From Paenibacillaceae bacterium GAS479 (lineage in GTDB: Bacteria > Bacillota > Bacilli > Paenibacillales > Paenibacillaceae), in assembly GCA_900105225.1 (NCBI GenBank), contig LT629764.1:32098-96097 (forward strand): a stretch of 64,000 nucleotides of DNA, written 5' to 3'. Under the pieces are notes generated by a model. That model was not told where the DNA came from. It saw nothing but the letters and a program-made list of their open reading frames with translations, and made no database searches. Positions 1 to 8,295 of this stretch are shown piece after piece. A program made the translations under genes and the position numbers. Position 1 is the first letter of the stretch; each line of letters starts with the position of its first letter.

Positions 1-190
1 GGTCCATCGTCGCGAAAGTACGGTCCGGGCGGCGAATCCCACGGCCAGAAAGGCGAAGTCCCTCGAACGCCTGCGGCGAAGTAACCTCATGGACCAGATG
101 CAGGTCAATATAGATGATGCTTGGCTTGCCTTCTTCTGCTTGAATAACGTGATTGTCCCAGATCTTCTCGAACATAGTACGCTTTTTCAT
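1..190 (-). CDS. leuC: 3-isopropylmalate dehydratase large subunit, N-terminal part (cut by window edge)
   Basis: The minus strand from 190 encodes the typical LeuC N-terminus, with the motifs [29 protein letters not shown] and [10 protein letters not shown]. LeuC with LeuD isomerises 2-isopropylmalate to 3-isopropylmalate in leucine synthesis, using a 4Fe-4S cluster whose cysteines lie in the missing part. A GAGGTGAT ribosome binding site sits just ahead of the ATG at 190. Only about 63 codons are present. The 5' leader is unusual because a long 5-bp tandem repeat begins about 20 bases upstream of the start. The divergent LysR gene may be its regulator, as is common for metabolic operons, but this is inferred from position only. 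Confidence 0.95.
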   Translation of the reverse strand, partial: MKKRTMFEKIWDNHVIQAEEGKPSIIYIDLHLVHEVTSPQAFEGLRLSGRGIRRPDRTFATMD

Positions 191-211
191 GTGTATCACC
201 TCGTATGAGTA

Positions 212-424
212 TCAGTTCAGTTCAGTTCAGTTCAGTTCAGTTCAGTTCAGTTCAGTTCAGTTCAGTTCAGTTCAGTTCAGTTCAGTTCAGTTCAGTTCAG
301 TTCAGTTCAGTTCAGTTCAGTTCAGTTCAGTTCAGTTCAGTTCAGTTCAGTTCAGTTCAGTTCAGTTCAGTTCAGTTCAGTTCAGTTCAGTTCAGTTCAG
401 TTCAGTTCAGTTCAGTTCAGTTCA
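212..424. repeat. Pentanucleotide tandem repeat, about 42 copies of TTCAG
   Basis: An uninterrupted run of the 5-bp unit TTCAG (CTGAA on the leuC strand) fills about 213 bases with no visible variant unit. It lies between the leuC start (190) and the probable promoter region, so a leuC transcript starting beyond it would carry the repeat in its 5' leader directly ahead of the ribosome binding site. Reading frames through it give SSVQF pentapeptide repeats, which are an artefact of the repeat and not a gene. Perfect repeats of this length normally vary in copy number. Confidence 0.97.
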
Positions 425-463
425 TAAACATTGTGTTCATTGTGTTGTCTGTCTTAAAATCCG

Positions 464-496
464 AAATTGTGAACAAATAGTGAACCATTTGTGAAG
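464..496. promoter_or_regulatory. Three 11-bp phased direct repeats in the leuC/lysR intergenic region
   Basis: Three consecutive 11-mers, AAATTGTGAAC, AAATAGTGAAC and CATTTGTGAAG, repeat with a spacing of one helical turn. A further direct pair, ATTGTGTTC and ATTGTGTTG, sits at about 430-447. The spacing suggests a protein-binding array on one face of the DNA, between the 5-bp repeat and the lysR promoter. The binding protein is not known. Confidence 0.35.
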
Positions 497-536
497 AGAC
501 GGTTTATTAATCTGATACTAGAATACACGTTATATG

Positions 537-574
537 TTGATTGTTCCAAGATATAATATCTATAATGGTTATAG
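537..574 (+). promoter_or_regulatory. Probable lysR promoter with LysR-type palindrome
   Basis: TTGATT (537-542), an 18-bp spacer and TATAAT (561-566) form a sigma-A-like promoter. The -10 box lies inside the perfect palindrome CTATAA-TGG-TTATAG (560-574), which fits the T-N11-A pattern of LysR-family boxes. That position suggests autorepression. The same protein may also act on leuC from this region. Confidence 0.45.
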
Positions 575-609
575 CCTTATGCTATAAAGCTTATGTAAAG
601 GAGCCAACT

Positions 610-1518
610 ATGGAACTGCGCCAATTGCAATATGTCATTCACATCGCCAAAGAACTTAACTTCTCACGCGCTGCGGAGAAGCTTCATATCGCTCAACCTT
701 CGCTCAGCCAACAGCTGTCCAAGCTAGAAAAAGAAATCGGTGTCCTGCTCGTGCGCCGCACGACCAACTCCGTGGAACTTACACATGCAGGAGAGGTTTT
801 TGTAGATAAAGCTCAGTCCATTCTCGACAGTATCGAGCAACTCAAAACAGAGATGGAGGATATGGCGCAAATGCGGCGCGGCCGCCTCGTAATCGGCAGC
901 CTGCCGATTACCGGTTCCCACATCCTGCCAATCGTGCTGCCTGAATTCGGTCTCCGCTATCCCGATATTGAGCTGGTACTCGTAGAGGACACAACCGCAC
1001 ATCTGGAGCAGCTGGCCGCCAGCGGCCAAACGGACATCAGTCTCCTATCGCTGCCGCTCATTGACTCTACGCTGATCTATCAGCCGTTGATTCGAGAGGA
1101 GATCACGCTTGCAGTCCCTCCTAATCATCCGCTTGCCGGTCGCACGGAGCCTGTGGCGCTTGAGTCCTTGCAGGACGAGCCGTTCATCGTACTCAAAAAA
1201 GGCCAAGGCTTCCGACAAATCGCCATCGACCTATGCGCCGGGGCTGGGTTTCAGCCGCGGATCGTTTTTGAGAGCAGCAATATTGAAACGGTGCAATCGC
1301 TCGTAGCTGCCGGCATGGGTGTGGCGTTCATCCCTCATATGATTGCGCATGGCAGACGCAGCGAGTTCACGCCGCATTTTTGCTCCCTTGTGGGCAAGCC
1401 ATCCCGCACTCTCGTCATCGCCAGCCGCAAGGGACGTTACCTGTCCAAAGCGGCAGAAGTTTTTATCGAGACGATGAAAGCCGCCGTTAGCAAACATTAC
1501 GGGCAAAACACCAACTAA
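610..1518 (+). CDS. LysR-family transcriptional regulator
   Basis: This 302-residue protein has the family layout. Its N-terminal winged helix-turn-helix begins MELRQLQYVIHIAKELNFSR and has recognition-helix sequence AQPSLSQQLSKLE. A hinge and a periplasmic-binding-like effector domain (about residues 90-290) follow. The ATG at 610 is chosen because it follows AAAGGAG and matches the family start; an upstream in-frame TTG would add 23 untypical residues. It is divergent from leuC, so it may control leucine genes and itself through the palindrome at 560-574. The effector cannot be read from sequence. The 3' end overlaps the convergent mtnU stop by 4 bases. Confidence 0.93.
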   Translation: MELRQLQYVIHIAKELNFSRAAEKLHIAQPSLSQQLSKLEKEIGVLLVRRTTNSVELTHAGEVFVDKAQSILDSIEQLKTEMEDMAQMRRGRLVIGSLPITGSHILPIVLPEFGLRYPDIELVLVEDTTAHLEQLAASGQTDISLLSLPLIDSTLIYQPLIREEITLAVPPNHPLAGRTEPVALESLQDEPFIVLKKGQGFRQIAIDLCAGAGFQPRIVFESSNIETVQSLVAAGMGVAFIPHMIAHGRRSEFTPHFCSLVGKPSRTLVIASRKGRYLSKAAEVFIETMKAAVSKHYGQNTN

Positions 1519-2324
1519 AGACGATACAGCTGCGGCCGGCGATCTTCGAATACGGGGATACGGCCGCGCACCTCATCCACCAATGCCAGATCAATCTCCG
1601 CGGTCAGAATCTCTTCCTCCTCGCCGCCTTCGGCCAGCACTTCACCCCATGGATCAATAATCATCGAATGTCCAAAAAATTCAGTCTCACCGCTTATTCC
1701 AGTCCGGTTGCAGGCCACGACGTACATCTGATTTTCAATCGCCCTTGCGATAAGCAGCGACCGCCAATGATGCAGACGAGGTTTTGGCCACTCCGCAGGC
1801 ACGAACAGCACTTTGGCACCCGCCAGCGCCAGCGTTCGAGCCAGCTCAGGGAAACGGATATCATAACAAATCATCATGCCAGCTTGGGATTCCTCCAGCG
1901 TGAACAGTCCGGGCTGCACACCTGCTGCCAGATGTTTCTCTTCCTCCATAAGCCGGAAAAGATGAATTTTAGAATATTCCCCAGCTAAACGCCCTTCCCG
2001 GTCGAAAGCGTACATCGTGTTGAACACTTTATCCTGTTTTTTCTCTGCAATGGAGCCGCCGATGGCATGAATGCCAGTCTCCCGACTGAATTCCGCAAGC
2101 ATCGTGCGAGTGCGTTCCCCTTCAGGGTCCGCCAGTTCTCCAATGCGATTGAGTGCGTAACCCGTATTCCACATTTCTGGCAAAATAATGACGTCAGGCT
2201 TACTATCCGCTGATGCAGCCTCTTGCAATCGGCTCTGCACCCTTTGAAAATTGAGCTCCGGCTCTCCAGCATTTATATGGATTTGCAGCGCCGCCACGCG
2301 GAGCCCTCCGTTTTGTTTATTCAT
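1515..2324 (-). CDS. mtnU: Carbon-nitrogen hydrolase, MtnU-like omega-amidase
   Basis: This is a nitrilase-superfamily hydrolase of 269 residues with all three catalytic residues: Glu50 in LPEMWNTGY, Lys119 in EYSKIHLF and Cys153 in MICYDIRFPE. The Bacillus relative MtnU (YkrU) is thought to hydrolyse alpha-ketoglutaramate, the by-product when glutamine is the amino donor for the last step of methionine salvage. The mtnE-type aminotransferase at 3177 and mtnWXB at 8.3-11 kb support that role here. It is cytosolic and transcribed toward lysR. Assignment to the wider nitrilase superfamily is certain; substrate is inferred from context. Confidence 0.85.
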   Translation of the reverse strand: MNKQNGGLRVAALQIHINAGEPELNFQRVQSRLQEAASADSKPDVIILPEMWNTGYALNRIGELADPEGERTRTMLAEFSRETGIHAIGGSIAEKKQDKVFNTMYAFDREGRLAGEYSKIHLFRLMEEEKHLAAGVQPGLFTLEESQAGMMICYDIRFPELARTLALAGAKVLFVPAEWPKPRLHHWRSLLIARAIENQMYVVACNRTGISGETEFFGHSMIIDPWGEVLAEGGEEEEILTAEIDLALVDEVRGRIPVFEDRRPQLYRL

Positions 2325-2465
2325 CTATTACAGCACCTTTCCCCGGCAAAATAACCGTGTAACATTTAATTGATCTAATCTTAACGTCTCATAGTGCGAT
2401 GTCAAGATGGACAGGTTAAGGGTAGAGTCCCGGCTGCCCTGAGCAGCACGAAAGGAGCACTCCCC

Positions 2466-3050
2466 ATGCCCAAACGCTTAAACCGTGCAGCCAGTTTTGC
2501 TGCCTTTTCCCTTGCTTTGACCTTTGTGTTCGCTGATTTACCGGAAGCTGGCGCCGCATCGAGTGTCTCCACTCTTGCGCCCGCTGCAATTAGTTCAAGT
2601 TCTTCAAGTCCAGTAGCAGGCGAAAACACTGACCTACCGCCTGTTTTTCTTCCGGCGAACATGGCCGAAGCTTTTGCGGCCTCTTCCGCTCCCCAAGCTG
2701 CGCACCGTCCGGTGCAGATTTTTGATATCCGCGTGGGTAAAGTCGTGCGTACACTCGACAATTCAGCGGAGTACCAACAGATGGCTAAAAGCTGGCTCGA
2801 TTCTGCCGAAGGCCTTTCCGCGAATCTGTCTCCGGATGAAAAATGCGGATATGTCTTCCGCATACCACTCCAACAACCGTATGAGTTGCGCAAAGGCACC
2901 CTTACCTTTCAAGTCGAGGATGTGTTCCTTTTTTATTGTAAGGAGCGTGAACCAGAGCTGCTCGTATTCGATAAAAAGAAGAAGCCTTATCTACTGACGG
3001 CCAATCCGGACCTGACTCCCTTCTTCAATAAAACCGGTATCCAGCCTTGA
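2466..3050 (+). CDS. Predicted secreted protein of unknown function
   Basis: The 194-residue product starts MPKRLNRAASFAAF and has a positively charged end plus a hydrophobic stretch ending near AGAAS, which reads as a Sec signal peptide with cleavage around residue 30. A Ser/Ala-rich low-complexity segment follows, then a compact domain with two cysteines (CGY and FYCKE). The ATG at 2466 has AAAGGAG at 2451-2457; the longer frame lacks such a site. I recognise no family. It lies upstream of mtnE on the same strand, but the 126-base gap gives no strong reason to link them. Confidence 0.7.
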   Translation: MPKRLNRAASFAAFSLALTFVFADLPEAGAASSVSTLAPAAISSSSSSPVAGENTDLPPVFLPANMAEAFAASSAPQAAHRPVQIFDIRVGKVVRTLDNSAEYQQMAKSWLDSAEGLSANLSPDEKCGYVFRIPLQQPYELRKGTLTFQVEDVFLFYCKEREPELLVFDKKKKPYLLTANPDLTPFFNKTGIQP

Positions 3051-3176
3051 ATTACCGCTCTCATCCCGGCCTCTCGACAGCTTGACCTTCCTCTGATACC
3101 ATGGGTGCAGAATGCTGGAAGGCCTATCGCATGAGCTGCGGACTTCTGCAAGGATGAGCAATGGAGTGATGACAAG

Positions 3177-4388
3177 ATGAGTTATAGCCGCTTCAGCGGA
3201 ACGGTGCCCGACATTGTACCCGCTAACCGGATGCAGGGGCTGCCGGAGCAGTTTTTCGCCAAACTGGTCGGTAAAGCCAACGCACAGGCTGCACGCGGCC
3301 GGGATGTAATCAACCTTGGCCAAGGCAACCCTGATACCCCGACGCCTGCGCATATCGTAGAGGTGATGCAGCAAGCGTCCGCGGACCCGAAATATCACCG
3401 TTATCCCCCTTTTCGCGGTTATCCTTTTTTAAAGGAAGCTGTGGCTAAGCGCTACAAGGAGGACTACAACGTTGACCTTGATCCGGAAACTGAGGTGGCT
3501 ATTCTGTTCGGGGGAAAAACAGGGCTGATCGAGATCAGTCAGTGTTTGCTGAATCCAGGGGATCTATGCCTCGTGCCGGATCCCGGTTATCCCGACTACT
3601 GGTCCGGCGTGTCCCTCTCTGGAGGGCGGATGTCCTTCATGCCGCTGCGCGAGGAAAATAGTTTCCTGCCGGATTACGGAGCGATCAGCGATGCTGACCG
3701 CCGTGATGCTAAACTGATGTTTTTCAACTATCCGAACAATCCTACTGGCGCTGTAGCTACAGCGGAATTCTACCGTGAGACGGTAGAATTCGCTGCAACG
3801 AACGGAATCGTCGCGGCAAGCGACTTCGCCTACGGCGCGCTCGGCTTCAATGGGCAACGCCCCATCAGTTTCCTGGAAACTCCGGGAGCCAAAGAGGTTG
3901 GTGTTGAATTTTACACTCTTTCCAAAACGTATAATATGGCCGGCTGGCGAGTTGGTTTTGCGCTCGGTAATGCGAAGATTATTGAGCTGATCAACCTGAT
4001 TCAAGACCATTATTTTTGCAGCCTATTCGGCGGCATTCAGGAAGCCGCAGCTGCCGCGCTGAACGGTTCGCAGCAATCGGTACGGGAGCTGGGCGCTAAA
4101 TATGAGTCCCGACTGAATGCCCTGTTCCAAGAGCTGGATCGCATCGGCTGGAAAGCCGAGCGCCCGGGCGGCTCCTTCTTCTGCTGGCTGCCAGTGCCGG
4201 AAGGTTATACATCCGCAGAGTTCGCTGACCTCTTGCTGGAAAAAGCCGACGTTGTCGTCGCGCCAGGTATTGGTTTCGGCACCCACGGAGAAGGTTATGT
4301 ACGGCTCGGCCTGCTTACCGATGAAGATCGACTGCGCGAGGCGATTGCGCGAATCGGGAAGCTCGGGTTGTTTGGCTCAATAGGATGA
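3177..4388 (+). CDS. mtnE: Methionine-salvage aminotransferase, fold-type I PLP enzyme
   Basis: This 403-residue class I/II aminotransferase shows NLGQGNPD near the N-terminus, FNYPNNPTGA in the cofactor site, the PLP-binding lysine (Lys250) in TLSKTYNMAGWRVGF and a late RLGLL arginine region. Overall it resembles Bacillus MtnE (YkrV), which aminates 2-keto-4-methylthiobutyrate to methionine with glutamine as donor. MtnU upstream and mtnWXB downstream fit that role. Relatives in this family also include general aromatic and PatA-type aminotransferases, so substrate is inferred. Transcription probably ends or is reset at the T-box leader that follows. Confidence 0.85.
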   Translation: MSYSRFSGTVPDIVPANRMQGLPEQFFAKLVGKANAQAARGRDVINLGQGNPDTPTPAHIVEVMQQASADPKYHRYPPFRGYPFLKEAVAKRYKEDYNVDLDPETEVAILFGGKTGLIEISQCLLNPGDLCLVPDPGYPDYWSGVSLSGGRMSFMPLREENSFLPDYGAISDADRRDAKLMFFNYPNNPTGAVATAEFYRETVEFAATNGIVAASDFAYGALGFNGQRPISFLETPGAKEVGVEFYTLSKTYNMAGWRVGFALGNAKIIELINLIQDHYFCSLFGGIQEAAAAALNGSQQSVRELGAKYESRLNALFQELDRIGWKAERPGGSFFCWLPVPEGYTSAEFADLLLEKADVVVAPGIGFGTHGEGYVRLGLLTDEDRLREAIARIGKLGLFGSIG

Positions 4389-4449
4389 GGCTGTTCTCAG
4401 TAGCTTGAGTGCCCCAAAGCCTCAGGCTGCATCCGGGTTCCTTTACGGC

Positions 4450-4478
4450 TTTACAGTGATCGGGCGTCATGGTATGCT
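4450..4478 (+). promoter_or_regulatory. Promoter of the proBAC-mtn gene run
   Basis: TTTACA (4450-4455), a 17-bp spacer and TATGCT (4473-4478) form a sigma-A-type promoter just ahead of the T-box leader. Transcription would start at about 4485. Confidence 0.5.
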
Positions 4479-4484
4479 GGTTGC

Positions 4485-4731
4485 AATCGTAAAACGCAAG
4501 ACGCTATGAAGGGAAATGCCAGACATCAGCGGCGCATCAGAGAGCAGTCTCCATTGGCTGGGAGAGACTGTAGTGCTAGCCGTCTGCACCCGTCCCGGAG
4601 CGCCCGGCGAGGAGCCGGACAGCGCCCTCTGTTACAAGGGCCCCGAGAGGGACGGCATTTGCCGTCCAAGTTTAAGGTGGTACCGCGGAAGCTGAAGCTT
4701 TCGTCCTTTAGAGGACGAAAGCTTTTTTTGT
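4485..4731 (+). ncRNA. T-box leader upstream of proB
   Basis: The conserved T-box sequence AAGGTGGTACCGCGG lies at 4674-4688. Hairpins precede it (for example GACGGCA/TGCCGTC just upstream) and a strong terminator follows at 4695-4731. The UGGU bulge pairs with a tRNA acceptor whose discriminator base is A, which suits tRNA-Pro. T-box RNAs sense uncharged tRNA and switch from terminator to antiterminator. Proline specificity is inferred from the proB-proA-proC genes downstream; I could not fix the specifier codon by eye. Confidence 0.92.
4695..4731 (+). terminator. T-box terminator
   Basis: A perfect 13-bp stem, AAGCTTTCGTCCT with AGGACGAAAGCTT, has a 4-base loop and runs into a string of T. 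It competes with the T-box antiterminator. Confidence 0.95.
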
Positions 4732-4782
4732 ATGCTGACCCATTGCTCGGTGGAAAAAGTGAATCAGGAGTTGACAGTTAAC

Positions 4783-5886
4783 ATGAACGGACAAAGACGC
4801 ATCGTCAAAATCGGGAGCAGCTCGCTTACGAGTCCCGAAGGCGGACTGAACAAAAAACAACTGGCGTTTTATGCCGCTGAATTGGCATCACTGCATCGGC
4901 AAGGCCATGAGGTGCTGCTTGTCACTTCCGGCGCAGTTGCGGCAGGCTTTAAAGTGATTGGTTACGAATCCAGGCCAAAGTTGCTGCATGAAAAGCAAGC
5001 AGCCGCCGCAGTCGGCCAGGCGCTGCTGATGCAGGCTTATCAGGAGGCGCTTGCCTCAGAAGGCATCCGCTGTGCGCAGCTGTTGCTAACGCGACCGGAT
5101 TTTACGACACGGGGCCGCGGCCGCAATGCGATGATGACGATTGAAGAGCTGCTGCGCCAAGGCGTCATCCCGATTATCAACGAAAATGATACTGTTTCGA
5201 CGGATGAGCTTAAATTTGGCGACAACGATATGCTCTCGGCGCTGGTCGCCAATTTGGTCGGGGCTGGGCAGCTCATTATTATTACAGATACCGACGGGCT
5301 GTATACCGCCGATCCGAGGTACGATCCCAATGCCCGCAAAATCGAGCGCGTTGAGGAAATTACCGGTGAGCTGATGAGTCATGCCGGCGGCGCTGGCACT
5401 AGCGTTGGTACCGGAGGCATGCGCTCCAAAATCGAAGCAGCCCGCATCGCCATGCGCGGCGGCGTACCGGCTTTCATTGGCCGTGTGCTGGAGCCGGGCG
5501 AGTTGCAGCTGGCCGCTGACGGACGCGGCAAAGGCACCTATTTTGATTCGCAGAAAAATCATCTTCCAGTCAAAAAACAATGGCTCGGCTTCCACTCCAC
5601 ACCAAGCGGCCAAGTTGCGGTTGATGAAGGCGCGGAGAAAGCGCTAGTAAACGGGGGCAAAAGTCTGCTGCCTGCAGGCGTAACTGAAATTAGCGGTGAA
5701 TTCCATCCCGGCGATGTCGTCGAGGTAACGGATACAGCGGGCAAGCTGATCGGCCGCGGCATCGTTAACTATGCCGCCTGGCAGCTGCGTGCAGCGGCCG
5801 GCCTTAGCTCCGAGGAGGTCCGCAGACGGATCGAGGTCAATCGGATTGAAGTCATCCACCGCGATGAATGGATTACGCTGGCTTGA
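4783..5886 (+). CDS. proB: Glutamate 5-kinase
   Basis: This 367-residue enzyme phosphorylates glutamate to glutamyl 5-phosphate, the first step of proline synthesis. The amino-acid kinase domain shows RIVKIGSSSLTS, TSGAVAAG, INENDTVSTDELKFGDND and ITDTDGLYTADP. A C-terminal PUA domain (about residues 275-360) completes the usual length. The ATG at 4783 gives the standard N-terminus; AGGAG lies 12 bases upstream. It is the first gene after the T-box leader, so its expression should respond to uncharged tRNA. Confidence 0.97.
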   Translation: MNGQRRIVKIGSSSLTSPEGGLNKKQLAFYAAELASLHRQGHEVLLVTSGAVAAGFKVIGYESRPKLLHEKQAAAAVGQALLMQAYQEALASEGIRCAQLLLTRPDFTTRGRGRNAMMTIEELLRQGVIPIINENDTVSTDELKFGDNDMLSALVANLVGAGQLIIITDTDGLYTADPRYDPNARKIERVEEITGELMSHAGGAGTSVGTGGMRSKIEAARIAMRGGVPAFIGRVLEPGELQLAADGRGKGTYFDSQKNHLPVKKQWLGFHSTPSGQVAVDEGAEKALVNGGKSLLPAGVTEISGEFHPGDVVEVTDTAGKLIGRGIVNYAAWQLRAAAGLSSEEVRRRIEVNRIEVIHRDEWITLA

Positions 5887-5984
5887 CGCGGCATTTTGAA
5901 CTCGATTAAAATCGATCGCCTGATGAACATAATGAACCCCATGAACACACGACGAGCACCATGATTAATGAGGAGGAACGATAG

Positions 5985-7271
5985 ATGAACATCAATTCTA
6001 CGTATGCATCGCCAAAAGCTGAAGCGGAAGACAAAGCGGCAAAAGCCAGAAAAGCAGCGGCGATCCTTGCTGTTCTCACAACGGAGCAGAAAAACGAAGC
6101 TCTTGAGCTCATTGCAGCCGCTCTCGTTCAGCGCACGCCGGAGTTGCTTGCAGCTAATGAAATCGATTTGCAGCGCGGCCGTGAGGGCGGTACTCCCGCT
6201 TCCCTACTGGATCGGCTGAAGCTCACGCCGGATCGCATCGTTGGCATCGCCGAGGGCGTGCGTCAGGTCATTGCTTTGCCCGACCCTGTTGGCAATACCT
6301 TGCAAAGCATCGAGCGTCCGAACGGCCTCCAGATTACTCAGGTGACAGTGCCTCTCGGCGTTATCGGTATGATTTATGAAGCACGGCCTAATGTTACCGT
6401 TGACGCAGCATCGCTTTGCTTGAAAACCGGCAACGCCGTTGTGCTCCGCGGCGGCAGCGCCGCACTGCAAACGAATCTCAAGCTGGTCGAAGTGTTGCGC
6501 GGCGCACTGGCAGGCTCAGCCCTGCCACCTGAAGCGCTACAGCTCATCGAGGACCCAAGCCGCGCTTCCGCTGATGCCATGCTAAAGCTGAATGGCTTGC
6601 TGGACGTCATCATTCCGCGCGGCGGCGCGGCTCTCATTCGCAACGTGATCGAGAACGCAACCGTGCCTGTCATTGAGACCGGTGCTGGAATCTGCCATAC
6701 TTATGTCCATGGAGATGCGGATGTTGAGATGGCTCTCCCTATCGCGCTCAATGCCAAGGTGCAGCGGCCATCGGTTTGCAATTCAATGGAGACGTTGCTG
6801 CTCCACCGTGATTTTGCTGCCGCACATCTCCCCCATATAGCTGGCGCGATGAAGGAAGCTGGCGTTGAGCTGAAGGGCTGCGCGGAAACGGTTAAGCTTG
6901 CCGGAGATGCAGCACAATTTCAACTGGCGACCGAACAAGACTTTGCAACAGAATACAACGATTATATACTGAATATTCGCGTGGTGAGCAGCCTGGAGGA
7001 AGCGCTGGAACATATCGAGCGGTTCGGTACCCGTCACTCGGAATGCATCGTTACAGCCAGCGGCGAAGCCGCTTCGGCGTTCCTCGATCGCGTAGATGCC
7101 GCCGCCGTTTACCATAATGCTTCAACCCGTTTCACGGATGGTTTTGAGTTCGGCTACGGCGCGGAAATCGGCATCAGCACGCAGAAGCTGCATGCTCGCG
7201 GCCCAATGGGCTTGCCTGCACTCACTTCGACCAAGTACCGTATCCAAGGCAACGGCCAGATCCGGGGTTAA
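5985..7271 (+). CDS. proA: Glutamate-5-semialdehyde dehydrogenase (gamma-glutamyl phosphate reductase)
   Basis: The 428-residue protein belongs to the aldehyde dehydrogenase superfamily and reduces glutamyl 5-phosphate with NADPH. It shows LGVIGMIYEARPNVTVDAA, KTGNAVVLRGGSAA, the nucleophile cysteine in QRPSVCNSMETLL and the C-terminal FGYGAEIGISTQKLHARGPM motif. AGGAGG precedes the ATG. It lies 98 bases after proB on the same strand and the enzymes act in sequence, probably channelling the unstable phosphate. Confidence 0.97.
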   Translation: MNINSTYASPKAEAEDKAAKARKAAAILAVLTTEQKNEALELIAAALVQRTPELLAANEIDLQRGREGGTPASLLDRLKLTPDRIVGIAEGVRQVIALPDPVGNTLQSIERPNGLQITQVTVPLGVIGMIYEARPNVTVDAASLCLKTGNAVVLRGGSAALQTNLKLVEVLRGALAGSALPPEALQLIEDPSRASADAMLKLNGLLDVIIPRGGAALIRNVIENATVPVIETGAGICHTYVHGDADVEMALPIALNAKVQRPSVCNSMETLLLHRDFAAAHLPHIAGAMKEAGVELKGCAETVKLAGDAAQFQLATEQDFATEYNDYILNIRVVSSLEEALEHIERFGTRHSECIVTASGEAASAFLDRVDAAAVYHNASTRFTDGFEFGYGAEIGISTQKLHARGPMGLPALTSTKYRIQGNGQIRG

Positions 7272-7377
7272 CCGCTCTATTGAGTCGGCGAATTCGTCCC
7301 GTCCCGGATCACTTTTTCCAACGCTATTCAGCCCTAAGCGGCTTACCGCATATCAGACACAAGGAGGCACCCTATTC

Positions 7378-8295
7378 ATGACTATGCATACTGCCGCAGA
7401 CTCCGCTGCGGCTTCAGCTTCTCAAAACTCCCAGCTGCAGCAGCTGCGCTTCTGCTTCTACGGTGCAGGCTCAATGGCGGAAGCCGTTGCACGAGGAATG
7501 ACCGAGCGTAAGTTATGTCCGCCCGAGCAAATCGGCATGTTCAATCGCAGCGGCGGTCCCCGTCTGGCTGAGCTTCGCTCTCGTTACGGCCTCACAACCG
7601 CAGAAACGCCCGAGGACAAAAAAAGTATGCTTAGCGAAGCCGACGTCATCATTCTGAGCATGAAGCCGAAGGACGCTGAGGAAGCCCTTCGCTCTGTAAG
7701 CAGCATTCTGCGAGAAGGCCAGTTAATCGTCTCCATGATTGCAGGCCTGTCTATCCGCACGATTCAGGCTTTGATCGGCAAGCAGCTACCGGTCGTCCGC
7801 ACGATGCCGAACACTTCCTGTTCCATCGGTCTTGGTGCCACTGGCATCAGCTTCTCGCCGGATGTCAGTGTAGAGCAGCGCATGATCGGTGAGCAGCTAT
7901 TTCGTTCGGTCGGCCTCACTGTGACGGTCGAGGAAAATCTTCTGGAGGCTGTTACCGGTGTTTCCGGCAGTGGCCCCGCCTATTTGTACTACATCATGGA
8001 ATCCATGATTAAGGCCGGTGTTGAGCTTGGACTGGACAGCGCGTTATCTCGCGAGCTTACCGTGCAAACGATGCTTGGCGCCGCCGAGATGATGCGTGTA
8101 ACGGGCGAGGAGCCTGCTGAGCTGCGCCGTCAGGTGACGAGTCCTGGCGGTACAACCCAAGCCGCAATTGCGCTCATGGAGGAGCATGAGGTCGGACTGC
8201 ATTTCCGCAGCGGCATGAAGCGTTCTGCAGAGCGGGCGGCCGACATTGGACGCGAACTGGAAAGGAGTGTTCTTGGTGACCAACACGAATCTTAA
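7378..8295 (+). CDS. proC: Pyrroline-5-carboxylate reductase
   Basis: This 305-residue enzyme performs the last step of proline synthesis. The Rossmann motif FYGAGSMAEA starts near residue 27, later than usual, because about 20 Ala/Ser/Gln-rich residues extend the N-terminus. The family signature appears as VTGVSGSGPAYLYYIMES and VTSPGGTTQAA. The ATG at 7378 follows AAGGAGG by 10 bases. It overlaps the next gene, mtnW, by 20 bases, which ties proline synthesis to methionine salvage in one transcript. Confidence 0.96.
   Translation: MTMHTAADSAAASASQNSQLQQLRFCFYGAGSMAEAVARGMTERKLCPPEQIGMFNRSGGPRLAELRSRYGLTTAETPEDKKSMLSEADVIILSMKPKDAEEALRSVSSILREGQLIVSMIAGLSIRTIQALIGKQLPVVRTMPNTSCSIGLGATGISFSPDVSVEQRMIGEQLFRSVGLTVTVEENLLEAVTGVSGSGPAYLYYIMESMIKAGVELGLDSALSRELTVQTMLGAAEMMRVTGEEPAELRRQVTSPGGTTQAAIALMEEHEVGLHFRSGMKRSAERAADIGRELERSVLGDQHES

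Noticed and set aside
212..424. CRISPR array
   Set aside because: The repeat unit is 5 bp with no spacers, so it is a microsatellite.
153..494. Two overlapping frames encoding SSVQF repeats
   Set aside because: They are translations of the 5-bp tandem repeat; a 15-base period gives the same five residues, and the frames begin inside leuC or without a ribosome site.
4389..4782. SAM (S-box) riboswitch ahead of the pro-mtn genes
   Set aside because: The leader carries the T-box core AAGGTGGTACCGCGG and no S-box consensus.
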